Of a DNA stretch of 64,000 bases, positions 9,945 through 20,332 are shown one piece after another. The position numbers were made by a program, and so were the translations under genes. How positions within the stretch are numbered: position 1 is the first letter of the stretch; each line of letters starts with the position of its first letter. The stretch comes from Rhizoclosmatium globosum. Lineage: Eukaryota > Chytridiomycota > Chytridiomycetes > Chytridiales > Chytriomycetaceae. Location: positions 186,001 through 250,000 of the forward strand of contig MCGO01000022.1 of NCBI GenBank assembly GCA_002104985.1. The letters run 5' to 3'. The notes beneath the pieces were generated by a model, which was given only the letters and a program-made list of their open reading frames with translations, was not told the origin of the DNA and searched no databases.

Positions 9945-12704
9945 ATGGACTTCGACGACCGCGCCGCCGATCTCGCCTGGAATTCAACTTCAGCTTCGAC
10001 TTCGACTTCGGCGGCGGCAAAGCGCGAACGACTCGAAACGTTGAAAAATGCGGCAACGTGTTTTGCCCAGTTTGAAGTACCTTTGCTTTCGTTGTTGCGA
10101 AGAGTATGTATTCTAGAGCTAAGTAGCAACCACGATAGGAGGCTTCGCGGGCCCTCGATAGACTCGATGGCGCTCATCTGTGGCAGGAAGATCCGGTCCA
10201 TCCCAGCTACGACTACAAACTACTCCAGGAACGACTCAAACAACTCAAATGGCTGGCAAAAGACGCGAACCCGGACCCGCAAGCTCTCTCTTACCTTCTT
10301 CGTTCAACTCTTTCGCGAAACTTGGGTGACATGGGTTCGCCCTGTCTCTATTCTCATGCTCGTATTGGGACAAAACAGCTGGTTCATGAGTACATTGATC
10401 AAGTCTGCTCGCAGCTCGACTTTCTTGCCGATTCCGACTTTGGAGATGCTTTTACTATTCATGATAAAATGTCCTTCTTTCGGAATGTCCAGCGTTCATT
10501 TGGTTCCACGGCTCTTCTCTTGAGTGGCGGTGCTACTTTTGGTACGATACCTACGAGTGAGACTATGACTGAGTGACCTACGAGCGAGACCATGACTGAG
10601 CGAGGAACGAGCGAAGGAATGTCGAACGGGCGAATCGCGAACGAACGAAAAACCGACTGACGTCGAGGAACGAGACGGAAAGAGGTTTGAGTTCGCGTGG
10701 AAACAGGCGAGAAGGGGGGAATAGCGAGCGCAGCGAGCAAAGAATTCCGACAAAGTCGGTACGTACAAAAGCGAGCCGACTCGCCGCAGGCGAGACGAGC
10801 TTTTGAAACTGTGAGCGCCAGCGAACGACCTTGCGCGCTTCAAATTACGGTGAGAAGGGAGGAACACAAAGCGAGCCGACTCGCCGTAGGCGAGACGAGC
10901 TTTTGAAACTGTGAGCGCCAGCGAACGATTTTTCGCGAAGCGAATTGCGTAGCGAGGGCACGAGCAGAGCTTGATTCCATCAGGCAAAGCGGATGAAAGT
11001 GTGAGTGCAGCGAACGACCTTGTGTGCGTTGTAATACAGAGAATAGAAGCAAAGAGATTACAATCTCTACTTGCACACGCGTCAACGGTGAATATTTAAT
11101 CAATTGGAAACCGCAACAGGTATGATACACGTCGGTGTTCTCAAAGCCTTACACGAGGCGAATGCACTCCCGAAAGTAATCAGCGGCTCGTCTGCTGGAT
11201 CAATTGTCGCTGCTATTCTCTGTACCCAAGAGAGCGACAATTTTGAAGCTGCCATTGACCCACATATGACGAACCGAGAGTTTTATGAAGATAGTTCGGA
11301 AGTTGGGAATATTTTCCCAAAGCTGTATAGATTCATGAACCATGGTTTGTTGTATTTGTGATTTTCCTCATGTGGCCTCATTATTTTTTACCGCTAGGAT
11401 GCGTTTTCGATGTTGAGGCGTTCATCAAAGCTGCAAGAGCGAATCTGGGTGGTGACATCACTTTCCAAGAAGCCTACAACAAGTCACGAAGAATTTTGAA
11501 TATTGCTGTGAGTAGCTCGACGCGGTTTGAAATGCCACGATTGCTGAATTATCTTACGGCTCCGAATGTGGTGAGTCTCTCCCAATGACGGTTTTTGGCG
11601 AATGTTCTGACTAAAGAGCTTGAAATAGGTAGTATGGTCTGCAGTGTGAGCATTGATTATTACTCCATGGCTCCAAATCTTACTCAAAATAGTGCGGCAT
11701 CATGCGCTCTGCCATTGATTTATCGGTCCGCACCGTTGATGTACAAAAATAGCAAAGGAGTTCTGGAATCATGGAACCCATCAGGTTTAAACAGATATCC
11801 CCACAAATACAGACAACTAATGTTATATTAAAATGCAGGACACCGATGGATCGATGGAAGTGTGGAAGGGTAAAGGCCCTTTGTTTAACATCAAGTTTAT
11901 TGACGTAAACACAGAGATCTCCCCATGACACGTATCAGTGAATTGTTCGATGTGAATCACTTCATTGTTTGTCAAGTGAATCCGCATATTATGCCATTCC
12001 TCAGCAACAGTCTTAAAGAATCATGGCTTGTACGAGCAGCCAACAACCTTGCCTACTTGATTAAATCAGAAACACTGCACCGATTAAACCAGGTGAGAGA
12101 AATACCGAGGTTTAAAATCTTGTTTATTTAATTGCTTGACCCCAGTTGTACGAAATTGGAATAGTCAGCCGACAACTTCACCGTCTCAAATCAATTCTCG
12201 TTCAAAAATACAGTGGAGACATCACAATTGTTCCAAACATGGTTCCATCAGACTACTTACATATTATCACGAACCCAAGCAATGAGTTGACGGAGTATCT
12301 TACACTGAAAGGAGAACGTGCTACATGGCCCAGTTGAGTTTCATATCGCGTCTTTTGCAGACCCACTGACTGAAAACCCCACAGAAATACCCCTCATACA
12401 AAACCATGTGCGAATTGAAATGTGTATCGACCAAGCTTTACTTCGTCTCCGAGCTCGACATATTCAAAAGATACCTGCATCCAGTCTTTCGACAGCAATT
12501 AAGAGCGAGGAAGCGCTATCTACTGCTGACGAGGCCTCAGAAGATAGCGGTGATTGTGGTGCAGGTGGAGCAAGACGAAAAGGTTCCGGACCATTCTTTG
12601 GGAAAAAACATGGTAGTGTGGACGCATTGAGTGGATTAGGAATCAGTGTTGCGCAAGAAGAGAGGCGGAGGAGAAGTTTGTTGAGGACAGAAAGTCTTCT
12701 TTAG
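9945..12704 (+). CDS. Patatin-type triacylglycerol lipase (TGL3/4/5-like, DUF3336)
   Basis: A lipid-droplet acylhydrolase. The N-terminus from ATG 9945 is Ser/Thr/Ala-rich. An exon from 10139 carries the DUF3336 region (YDYKLLQERLKQLKWLA, LGDMGSPCLYSHARIGTKQL). The patatin domain begins at LLSGGATFG|MIHVGVLKAL and has the nucleophile elbow GSSAG (about 11184-11198) and the partner Asp in HRWIDGSVEGDLPM. The C-terminal half continues through FIVCQVNPHIMPF and IVPNMVPSDYLHII to an Arg/Ser-rich tail. The intron after ATFG is 578 bp (10542-11119) and is filled by the dispersed GCGA-rich repeat. Other introns are short, for example 10077-10138. No frame break is needed in the core. Confidence 0.88.
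10551..11030 (+). mobile_element. Introner-like GCGA-rich repeat, copy 1 (two internal units)
   Basis: It lies inside the 10542-11119 intron of the lipase gene. It starts CTACGAGTGAGACTATGACT and ends near GCAGCGAACGACCTTG. It contains two direct units, 10768-10828 and 10868-10928, nearly identical and 100 bp apart, each with the hairpin CTCGCC-GCA(or GTA)-GGCGAG. Large parts match copies at 25069 and 56586, for example the CGTCGAGGAACGAGAC and GTTTGAGTTCGCGTGG stretches. The intron's two exon-side junctions are G|GTACGATAC and CAG|GTATGATAC, resembling a target-site duplication. Confidence 0.75.
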
Positions 12705-12785
12705 CATTGGGTTATCACACAGCCCTAAACAAAAAACCAATAAACAATCAAAGATTCACTTTATTCAAAGAACTATGTTTGACAT

Positions 12786-13994
12786 TTAATCCTTGTTCTT
12801 TTTGGCAAACTTGCGTGGTTGCTTTTTTGGCTTCTCTGGAGCGTCTTCGCCATCTCCGCCCTCTTCACCATCATCGTCGTTTTTGCGTCCACGCTTCAAT
12901 CCCTTCATTTTACGTGTTTGCAGCTTGGAGAAGTCTTGGTTCTCCATGTGGACACGTCCAACCTTGTCTCCCATTTCGTCACGCTCAATGTTCTTGACCT
13001 TCTTTACCTGCAGTTAAGAAAATAAAGAATCAGAATCAAGACGTCTGTAGAGCGAACCAAACAACTCACAGTCAACTCCTTTGGCACTCTGTACGCCTGC
13101 TTGTAAACCGCATCATCCGCGAACCGTGTTCTCCCCACCTTGAACTCAAACGACGGCCCACACTCACTCAACTCCACCTTGGGCAACTTGGTTCCACTCT
13201 TTTTCAACACAATCATATAAGTTCTGAAATGAATCGTCTTGTCCACATCCACAGAAACACTAATCACATGATCCAACCCCTTCAAATTGACTTTATCCGC
13301 GTGCGTGCTTCCGTTCCCGTTTCCAAGGAGGTCTTGCAAGCTGTTTTTGATTTTGACAAATTCCTCGTCGGTTTCCCAGAGGTCGCCGTTGAAGACGAGG
13401 GTTGGGCGGTTTCCCATTGCTGGTTTGGGGCCTTCGAAGGCTTCCATGGGGAGACCGCGGCGGAGGGTGAGTTCTACGAGGTCGAGGATTTCGTGGTTGA
13501 ATGTTCGGATGAGGGTGAGGCAGTGGGGCGTTTTTTGGAGTGGGAGGCAAAGAGGATCAAGGGGGCGTTGTTTTTTGTGGAGAGGAATTCGATGGGACGT
13601 GGGTCGTCTGGAGGAAAGGGTTTAGTTTATGGTGTGTTTGGAACGGGAATCAAGGGGGGTTTCGTGAACGCACCGAATGGATGAAGTCGTTCTTTTTGCT
13701 GAATAATACACCATTTGGTCTACGAAGTGCGTACTGAAGATGGAAAGCGTGTCAATGTGTGTTGGGGAGAAAGCTCAATAATCGACGAACCAAATCCTTG
13801 AGAGCGTCCATTACAAGCTCAGAAGTGGTTGATCCCTTCACTACAAGGCTGATTTAACGTTCTCTTCGAGCTGTAACGTAGTGAGTTAGTAAGTGATGGA
13901 CTTGTTACACGCCAAAGGAACTGACCATTGGCTCCCTCTTTTTGAGCGCTCTTGCAGAAGCAGCATTTCTAGGCCTATAATATCGTTACATTGT
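12786..13994 (-). CDS. RPF2: Ribosome biogenesis protein RPF2 (Brix domain)
   Basis: Rpf2 binds 5S rRNP with Rrs1 during 60S subunit assembly in the nucleolus. Blocks from N to C: RALKKREP, LEENVKSALVVKGSTTSEL, DALKDL-YALRRPNGVLFSKKND, PIEFLSTKNNAPLILFASHS, FNHEILDLVELTLRRGLPM, MGNRPTLVFNGDLWET, GLDHVISVSVDVDKTIHFRT, LKKSGTKLPKVELSECGPSF, then VHMENQDFSKLQTRKMKGLK and a Lys-rich tail ending at 12786. Order and motifs fit the Brix family throughout. Frame breaks within conserved sequence at 13519-13530 (C-run) and 13837-13849 (GG) are probably assembly errors. The first exon lies at about 13940-13994 and the initiating ATG is not certain. Confidence 0.9.
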
Positions 13995-14103
13995 GTTTGA
14001 GCAGCAGGGAAACTGTTTAGTTTGCTCACTTGGATCGAAGCATTTTATCAGGACTTTGCAAAAAGAAAAAGAAAGAAACTGGAGAATCATTGCCTCAGAC
14101 AGA

Positions 14104-14831
14104 ATGGACACTTTCCACAGGCTCTCGAAAGAACTTGCTCTCATGGCTTAGACATTTGTGTTCCTTTCACTGCCGAATTCTACAACGATCACTTTGGCGA
14201 ACATCCCCCAATTCCAACTCTCAGTTCATCTGGTTGCACGTTATCCATCCTAGTTGCAAACAACAAGAATCTTTGGGATCATTTCAAACAGCATCTGATC
14301 CTGAACCCATCTGCAATTGACGTACGAAACCCACTTGATGATTACGTTGCTTCATGCATTCAAGCATCACTCATCAACGTGGTAGGACTATCGACCCGTA
14401 CTGACGTCAGATTTGCATTCGACAAGGGTGACAAGTTTGTTGCGTTCCAGAACTTGGGACAGATGATTGGCGAGGCATTCTACAACCGATCCGTCTTTCT
14501 GTGCTCGCATCCTGTATATGGTCCATGGCAAGCATTCCGTGCAGTCATTACAATTGGTGTCGATGCGTCTGATGTGAGCTGGATTTTGAGGAGTTGAATG
14601 ATCCTTACCCTGAAAGTTCAGAGAAGGTGTCGACCATATGCAGGACTATTTCAATGCCGTAAAAAGGAAGGAGGACCGCAAGAAAGTGGTCCAAACATGT
14701 GTATAATACTTGTCGCTGCACGAGATGCAGCAACGCGACCAGATCAACAAGCTTACAGGTATTCCGAGGAGCAAATCGAGTACCATTATACCAAGAGAAA
14801 GGATGTATTGCGCAGACTGATATCTAAATAA
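14104..14831 (+). CDS. MMACHC: MMACHC-like cobalamin processing protein (CblC)
   Basis: The family removes the upper ligand of vitamin B12 and passes cobalamin on to methionine synthase and methylmalonyl-CoA mutase. ATG 14104 gives FHRLSKELAL, then after a missing base at about 14147 LDICVPFTAEFYND, the family's N-terminal block. Next come TLSILVANNKNLWDHFKQHL, DVRNPLDDYVASCIQASL, FQNLGQMIGEAFYN and the conserved HPVYGPWQAFRAVI (equivalent to H-P-x-x-G-x-W-F-A-x-R). The C-terminus has RDAATRPDQQAYRYSEEQIE, matching the RDA-x-T-x-x-x-RYSEEQ block of animal MMACHC. Two frame irregularities at about 14630 and 14700 remain. Family recognition is strong; exon structure near 14590-14700 is not settled. 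Confidence 0.8.
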
Positions 14832-14876
14832 ATCATAATTTATAAGGAGGAAAGGAAAGAAAGAGACAACAAACAA

Positions 14877-16431
14877 ATGGGAGCTCTTGCCCGAACAGAC
14901 ATTTGCATCGTCGGAGGCGGGATCGTCGGCACGGCCCTCGCCGCCGCGCTCTGTAAGCCCACGTGATACTGATTACTCTGTGACTAAAAGCGGAGCAGCA
15001 ACGTCGGCGTTTGCCTCGCACCTCAAAGTGACTTTGATCGAAGGCGGCGACCTTTTTGCGCTGCCCGACGAACGCACAAACTACTTTTCAAATCGGGTTT
15101 CGTCCGTGACGCCCGAATCCGCGAAGCTCCTCAAACGTTAGTTGCCTTTTTCAGTTGGTTTTCCCCTTTTTGGGTGTCGATTCAACAGCCTCGCTCATCG
15201 GGACTGTTTAATTAGGAATTGGCGCTTGGGACCGCATACCTGAGGACAGAAAGAAGCCCTTTGCGCAGATGAAAGTGTGGGATGCGCTTGGGAACGGGAA
15301 GCTGGCTTTCAATGCTCCACAAACTCACGCTGCCTCTTGCATGGGCTGGATCGTGGAAAACTCGTGGCTCCGCAAGTCTCTTACTGAAAGTCTTGGCAGC
15401 TCAGTTTCAGTATTGAACAAGTCGTTTGTGGAGGATATTAGCAGTGGTGAAGGGTCTGGGCTTGAATGGCCAATCCTAACATTGAAGGACAAGTCGAAAA
15501 TTCAAGCACGTTTGTTGATTGGTGCGGATGGTGCGAATTCCTTAGTACGAAAGTACGCGAACATCAAGTCTTCTGGATGGGATTATCCTCAAAAAGCGAT
15601 TGTTGCTACGCTCAAGGTCGAAAATGTGGAGGGAAACAACAATGATGTCGCTTACCAGCGCTTCCTTCCTGGTGGACCGATCGCGTGCTTACCTGTGGGT
15701 TTTTTAGTTCAGATCATGTTGTTGAACTAAAAGAATCACTTTCAGCTTTCTGCCAACAGAAGTTCGTTAGTCTGGTCCACTCACCCTGCAACGGCTGCCA
15801 AACTGTCCAAGTTATCCACAAAAGATTTCGCTTCATTCGTGGACATTGCATTCCGCAACCCTGTCGAGGACTTGAAATACTTGACTGGATTGATCCAAGA
15901 AGACGGATCATTACCATCAACTGTAAATTTGGAGGAAGAAGCAGCTTGGGGTCGTCAAAGATTAGTTGAGGCGAACATGAACCAAATTGGAGCTCCTCCA
16001 GCGCACACTACCATGCCCAAGATTTCTGGAGTTATTGAAACCAGTCGTGCAGGATTCCCATTAAGATTTTACTTGAGTGAGCGATATGTCAGTGATAAGC
16101 GTGCCGCATTAATTGGAGACGCGGCACACACTATACATCCTCTGGCTGGCCAAGGTCTCAATTTGGGATTGTTGGACGTGGGAACTATTGCAAAAGTGAT
16201 TGAAGAAGGACTTCAATCTGGATCCGACATTGGAAACATCCACACTCTTCAGAACTATGCGTCAGAACGATTCGCTCCTAATTTGGGAATGATGCTGGCT
16301 GTTGATTCGATTGGAAAACTATTCCGTGCCGAGTCTGATCCTATTGTTTGGGCTCGGTCATTTGGACTCAACATGGGAATACCATTCCAGGATTCAAGAA
16401 CCTGGCCATGACTGCTGCTTCCACTCTTTAA
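14877..16431 (+). CDS. COQ6: Ubiquinone biosynthesis FAD monooxygenase COQ6
   Basis: A mitochondrial flavin hydroxylase of the coenzyme Q ring (C5). ATG 14877 starts MGALARTDICIVGGGIVGTA, the FAD-binding GxGxxG motif. Then NYFSNRVSSVTPESAKLLK, IGAWDRIPEDRKKPFAQMKV, the second motif LLIGADGANSLVRK, and the third FAD block RAALIGDAAHTIHPLAGQGL-NLGLLDVG near the C-terminus. Short introns occur after AALC, after KLLK and after ACLP. The frame at about 16379 (GGGAATACC) breaks; with one added A the protein ends IPGFKNLAMTAASTL at 16431, which fits the family better than the early stop at 16411. No long mitochondrial presequence precedes the FAD motif. Confidence 0.92.
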
Positions 16432-16505
16432 TAAATTTGAAGAATACCTGTTATCGTTGTGGAACGACAGAGAAAATAAACTCTTGGACAAAGAAAATCA
16501 AACAA

Positions 16506-17545
16506 ATGAGTGAAATCGAAAACGAGGGCCTATCTGAGTTAGCGACAGCTGCCATCATCTATGGATTCCAAAGTTTAACAATTGGATTCTCGTTTCCGGC
16601 ATCCCAAATCTTGTTGTTGAATGCGGTTGAATGCTTGGATGAGGAGTCCGCCACGAAGCAAGCATCGCATACAATGTCCCTCAAGGAAGACGGGCCTTTC
16701 TCGGCTGTTTCAAAGTTGGTTCGAATGCAAGGATTTGGAGGACTCTGGAAAGGTGCAGTACCAATGAATCCATTTTAATTAAGACTAACATACAACCAGG
16801 CTATGCATTCACATGTGCTTCTGACATATTCGCGAGGGATATTGTAAAGAGCTACATCTATGATTGTCTTTACTGGTTCAGTCGTCTCCCAGCTTCAGAC
16901 GACTCATACATCACTGCCCCAAATGCACTGGCACGTGCAACAGTCATCATGGCAAGTGATGTGATCACAGGTGTCCTCTTGAGTCCATTAGAACTGGTGA
17001 AAACTCGAATCATTGTACAAACACACAATTCAGCAAACCGCAAATACACAAACAGTTTCACAGCGCTTCCCCAAATACTCCGTGAAGAAGGTTTTGGTGC
17101 CGTCTACGCGAGAGGGAAACTCATTCCAAAGATTCTTTTGGAAACTATCTCAACTATTGACGTGCATCTTATCCCTCTGTTCTTGATTCGTGGATGTGGC
17201 TTGGACCCATCGTATCAGCCCATCACGTATCGTGCTGTCCGTTTCGGGTTCGGGCTAGTTTCAACTCTTTTAATGCTACCTCTTGAGACTGTGCTGCTCC
17301 GAATGGAATGCCAATGTATTCCCTTACCCGGTCAAAGAATCCAACGTTTCGACACAACTGTTCCAACGGATCAAGTTCCGTACACGGATATGAGGGATTG
17401 CATTAGACGAGTTGTTTCAGCCAAAAGAAAGTTTTTGGAGAAACGAGGGAAGAAGGGGTCGGGGATTTCGGGTTTGTTTCATGGTTGGCAGCTTCATGTG
17501 GTAACATCGTTCCTTGTTGCAATTGTGCAAGATTCATCATTTTAA
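16506..17545 (+). CDS. Ugo1/SLC25A46-like mitochondrial outer-membrane carrier, copy A
   Basis: Ugo1-type proteins are degenerate mitochondrial carriers that act in outer-membrane fusion and lipid transfer. ATG 16506. The N-terminal repeat has AAIIYGFQSLTIGFSFPASQ and LVRMQGFGGLWKG. After an intron at about 16754-16799, the middle shows LLSPLELVKTRIIVQT followed by YTNSFTALPQILREEGFGAV, and the last shows LMLPLETVLLRMECQ. These are carrier-like P-x-[DE]-x-x-[KR] signatures. The C-terminus has DCIRRVV and SGLFHGWQLHV. Two related genes lie at 24441 and 26610. Membership in Ugo1 rather than a substrate carrier is inferred from the degenerate signatures and shared layout. Confidence 0.7.
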
Positions 17546-17642
17546 AGTCGTTCGAATAAAGAGTCACAAGGTTTATTAAATACATAAATAGATAGCTACA
17601 GACAGAATACAGAGAAACGAGTTGGTTGATATTGGGAGTTGA

Positions 17643-17987
17643 TTATATCACAAAAACACCCAAATCGCTATCCCGCTCCGCAAGATATGCGCGGAATGCA
17701 CTGACAAAGGACGTGTCTTGTTTCTTGGGTATTGTGTTTGGCTTAGTGCTCCAGCTTGTTGTTGTGACCTTGGTTGTAGTTGTATGCGACAGCTTGGGGT
17801 CGTTAAGGATCATGTGTGGTGGGATGATTGCGATTGGCATTTTGTAATGAGAAGAACTGTGTGTTGATGAGTGTTTCTTTCCATCGAGGTGGTCCTTCCT
17901 TTTGAAGGATTTTTGATTGTTTGTTCGACCCAATTCGACCCGAAACCCTGATTTGGAACACCTCGAAGACACAAGTAACTTCTCCAT
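17643..17987 (-). CDS. Small hypothetical protein
   Basis: An uninterrupted 114-codon frame starts with ATG at 17987 and ends at 17643. The peptide is hydrophilic, with a His/Ser-rich segment and a Thr-rich segment (LSHTTTTKVTTTSWS), and no membrane segment or motif. It sits between the Ugo1-like A gene and NUBPL, where no other gene is visible. It may be real or a chance frame. Confidence 0.35.
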   Translation of the reverse strand: MEKLLVSSRCSKSGFRVELGRTNNQKSFKRKDHLDGKKHSSTHSSSHYKMPIAIIPPHMILNDPKLSHTTTTKVTTTSWSTKPNTIPKKQDTSFVSAFRAYLAERDSDLGVFVI

Positions 17988-18226
17988 GAATATTTATGAC
18001 AAGATTCTCATTAGGTGTACACAGTTGCTTTATATATGTGACTTTATTTTACATTATTAGCTCCAACTAATGAACCAAGAATTTCTTTTTCAATTATCCT
18101 TGAGCGAGGAAAAGAGTTTATGCAGCTGATGGCTTTGAAAATGGGTCTATAACTTCTGCTAATGAGATTGTAGTTCAGTTTCCTCTTCTTTCTTCTTTAT
18201 TATTTCGTTTGTTTTGAAATTTAAAA

Positions 18227-19530
18227 ATGACGAGTCTGCCAATCATCCGTTCATGTTCTTTCTTCAGCCGATCACCATTTGGCTCACAATTGAGTTTCCG
18301 GACCATTTCATCCTCTCGATTGAGCCTTCATGAGAACCCTTTGGTGCGTTTGTTGTGATTTGCCTCTTCTGAAATCCCTGCACGAGTTTCATACCTGAGC
18401 AATCACAATCTTGAAATCAATGATAACACTAACTGTTCCATTCTTACAACAGGGTCTTCCAACGAGGATCAAATCGTCAACAACCACACCAAACCCAAAC
18501 ATTGGCAAAGGCCTTCCACCAAAGAGACCCATCCCGAACGTCAAAAAAGTAATTGCAGTGTATTCAGCAAAAGGCGGAGTCGGCAAGAGCACCACATCAG
18601 GTTTGGTCTCTCTTCAAAGTTTGGCGTTCTTAACACTACCAACCAATCCAGTCAACCTCGCAACTACACTTGCTCAAAAAGGCATCCGTACAGGTCTCTT
18701 AGATGCAGATCTGTTTGGACCCTCTATCCCTCTGATGATGAATTTGGTTGGAAAGGAGGCTCTGTTGACACCCCAAAACAACTTGCAGCCGTTGGTGAAT
18801 TATGGTGTACAGACAATGTCGATGGGATTCTTGGTCGATGATGCACAGGCTGTTGTTTGGCGAGGAATGATGGTGATGATTCTGGGTTGCATTATGATTC
18901 ACTGACAGATGTTCAGGTCATGAAAGCTATCCAGCAACTGTTATGGCAGGTTCAGTGGGATGCATTGGATGTTCTGGTGATTGATATGCCACCTGGGACG
19001 GGAGACACGCAGATTTCTATTCTGCAACAAGTTGTGCTGGACGGTGAGAACCATCAAGACGTACTTCAGGCTCTAAACTTTGCTTATTAGGTGTCGTGAT
19101 AGTTTCAACGCCTCAAGATGTCGCTTTAGCGGATGCAAAGAAAGGAATCCAATTATTCTCCAAGATGAGTGTTCCTGTAAGTCTTTTGGTTTGCGTCTTA
19201 GCCCTTGCTAATTCACCGCGATACACTGTTTAGATTCTTGGACTGGTTGAAAACATGAGCTACTTCACATGTCCTAACTGCAACCACGAATCTCACATTT
19301 TCAATCCACCATCCAAAACTGGAAACAGAGTGGATATTCTGGCTGCAAAATTAGGCGCTGATGTCATTGCTCGAGTTCCACTGGACCCTGAAGTTTGTGA
19401 AGCTGCCGACGCAGGGAAACTTGTTAGTGTTGCAAGCAAAAAGACTGGGAAAGTGTATGGCGATCTTGCTACTACAGTTTGCAGTAAACTGGGACTTAAA
19501 AACATCGCAATAAAAGGCAGAATGTTTTGA
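18227..19530 (+). CDS. IND1: Mitochondrial complex I Fe-S assembly P-loop protein (NUBPL/Ind1)
   Basis: Delivers Fe-S clusters to NADH dehydrogenase in mitochondria. ATG 18227 begins a Ser/Arg-rich, presequence-like N-terminus with few acidic residues. The joined exons read HENPLGLPTRI, then the deviant Walker [101 protein letters not shown] and [19 protein letters not shown]. The C-terminal C-P-x-C pair is the cluster ligand of the Mrp/Nbp35 family. Introns are short. Presence implies a complex I-containing respiratory chain. The stop at 19528-19530 is only 3 bp from the stop of the convergent neighbour. Confidence 0.93.
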
Positions 19531-19533
19531 AGT

Positions 19534-20261
19534 TTATTCGTTCGTGACGACTGTGTGAATCAATGATGTTTTTGTGGCTTGGGCTAGGCCTTCAGGGTCA
19601 GCATCATCGTAAGCGAGTAATGCAAGGCGCATGACTTGAATTGATTCCTGCAACTTTGCTTGCAGCCGGATGTTCTCTTGCCGAAGTTCCTCGTTTGCTG
19701 CCTAAGAATATGAAGATTTAAGTTGTCCTCCTTGCTTAATAGTAAAGGGTGGTCATTACCTGTTCCGCCGCAAGTTTCCTGTCCGCTTCATCTGCATACT
19801 TTGCTTTTGCTTTTGAATTAGGTCCTGGATAGCGTGAGCATAAGTCCAAGCTGAGAGCCAACACCAACACCACCACGCACCGTCTGCAGCCTGAACTTTG
19901 TCATGATGACTTCGATTGTTGCTTCATATTGCTTTATGAGGTGGTTTAGGATTCTAGTTTCGCGCTGAAGTTCAATGACTCGAGTTGCGGCGTCTGTGGA
20001 GCACATGGCTCAGTGACAAGGCAGCAGGTTATCACATTCAAATACCAGATGAGCCATTTGCTTCTGCCTCGATATTGTGTTGTTTCGCAGTCTCCAGTTG
20101 TTGCTTAACGATGCATAAGTGAGCTGCTTAGATCATGATAACCATCGATAACTCACTTTGAGTCCGGCTGTAACTTCCTGAATTCCTGCAAGTTGTTGTT
20201 GATTGTTGAGCAGAAGTTGACTCAGGGTTGAAATGCGTTCGATCAATGCACTTTGGTCCAT
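19534..20261 (-). CDS. SIKE/FGFR1OP2-family coiled-coil protein
   Basis: In animals SIKE1 and FGFR1OP2 are STRIPAK-associated coiled-coil proteins. ATG 20261 starts MDQSALIERISTLSQLLLN and the exons read QLETAKQHNIEAEAN, RVIELQRETRILNHLIKQYE-ATIEVIMTKFRLQ, then ANEELRQENIRLQAKLQESI-QVMRLAL, ending at 19534. The block RELQxExxxLxxxxxxxxxALExIMxKYR and the later ENxxLRxxLQxxxES of the animal family are clearly echoed. Introns are small. It converges with NUBPL, the two stops 3 bp apart, so the 3' ends must overlap. Confidence 0.65.
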
Positions 20262-20332
20262 TTTGAAAAGACTTTCTTTCCCGCCCTGGGCAACCTGTCT
20301 TCTCCTTCAATAAGTTTATTAGTCAAAGTAGG

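Noticed and set aside
9671..10201. Minus-strand reading frame rich in Arg/Lys/Glu opposite the lipase start
   Set aside because: It lies across the DBR1 start and lipase exon 1, has the composition expected of the antisense of a Ser/Thr/Ala-rich coding exon, and shows no protein-like motif.
13229..13684. Plus-strand 151-codon frame
   Set aside because: Antisense to RPF2 exons whose Brix motifs are unambiguous.
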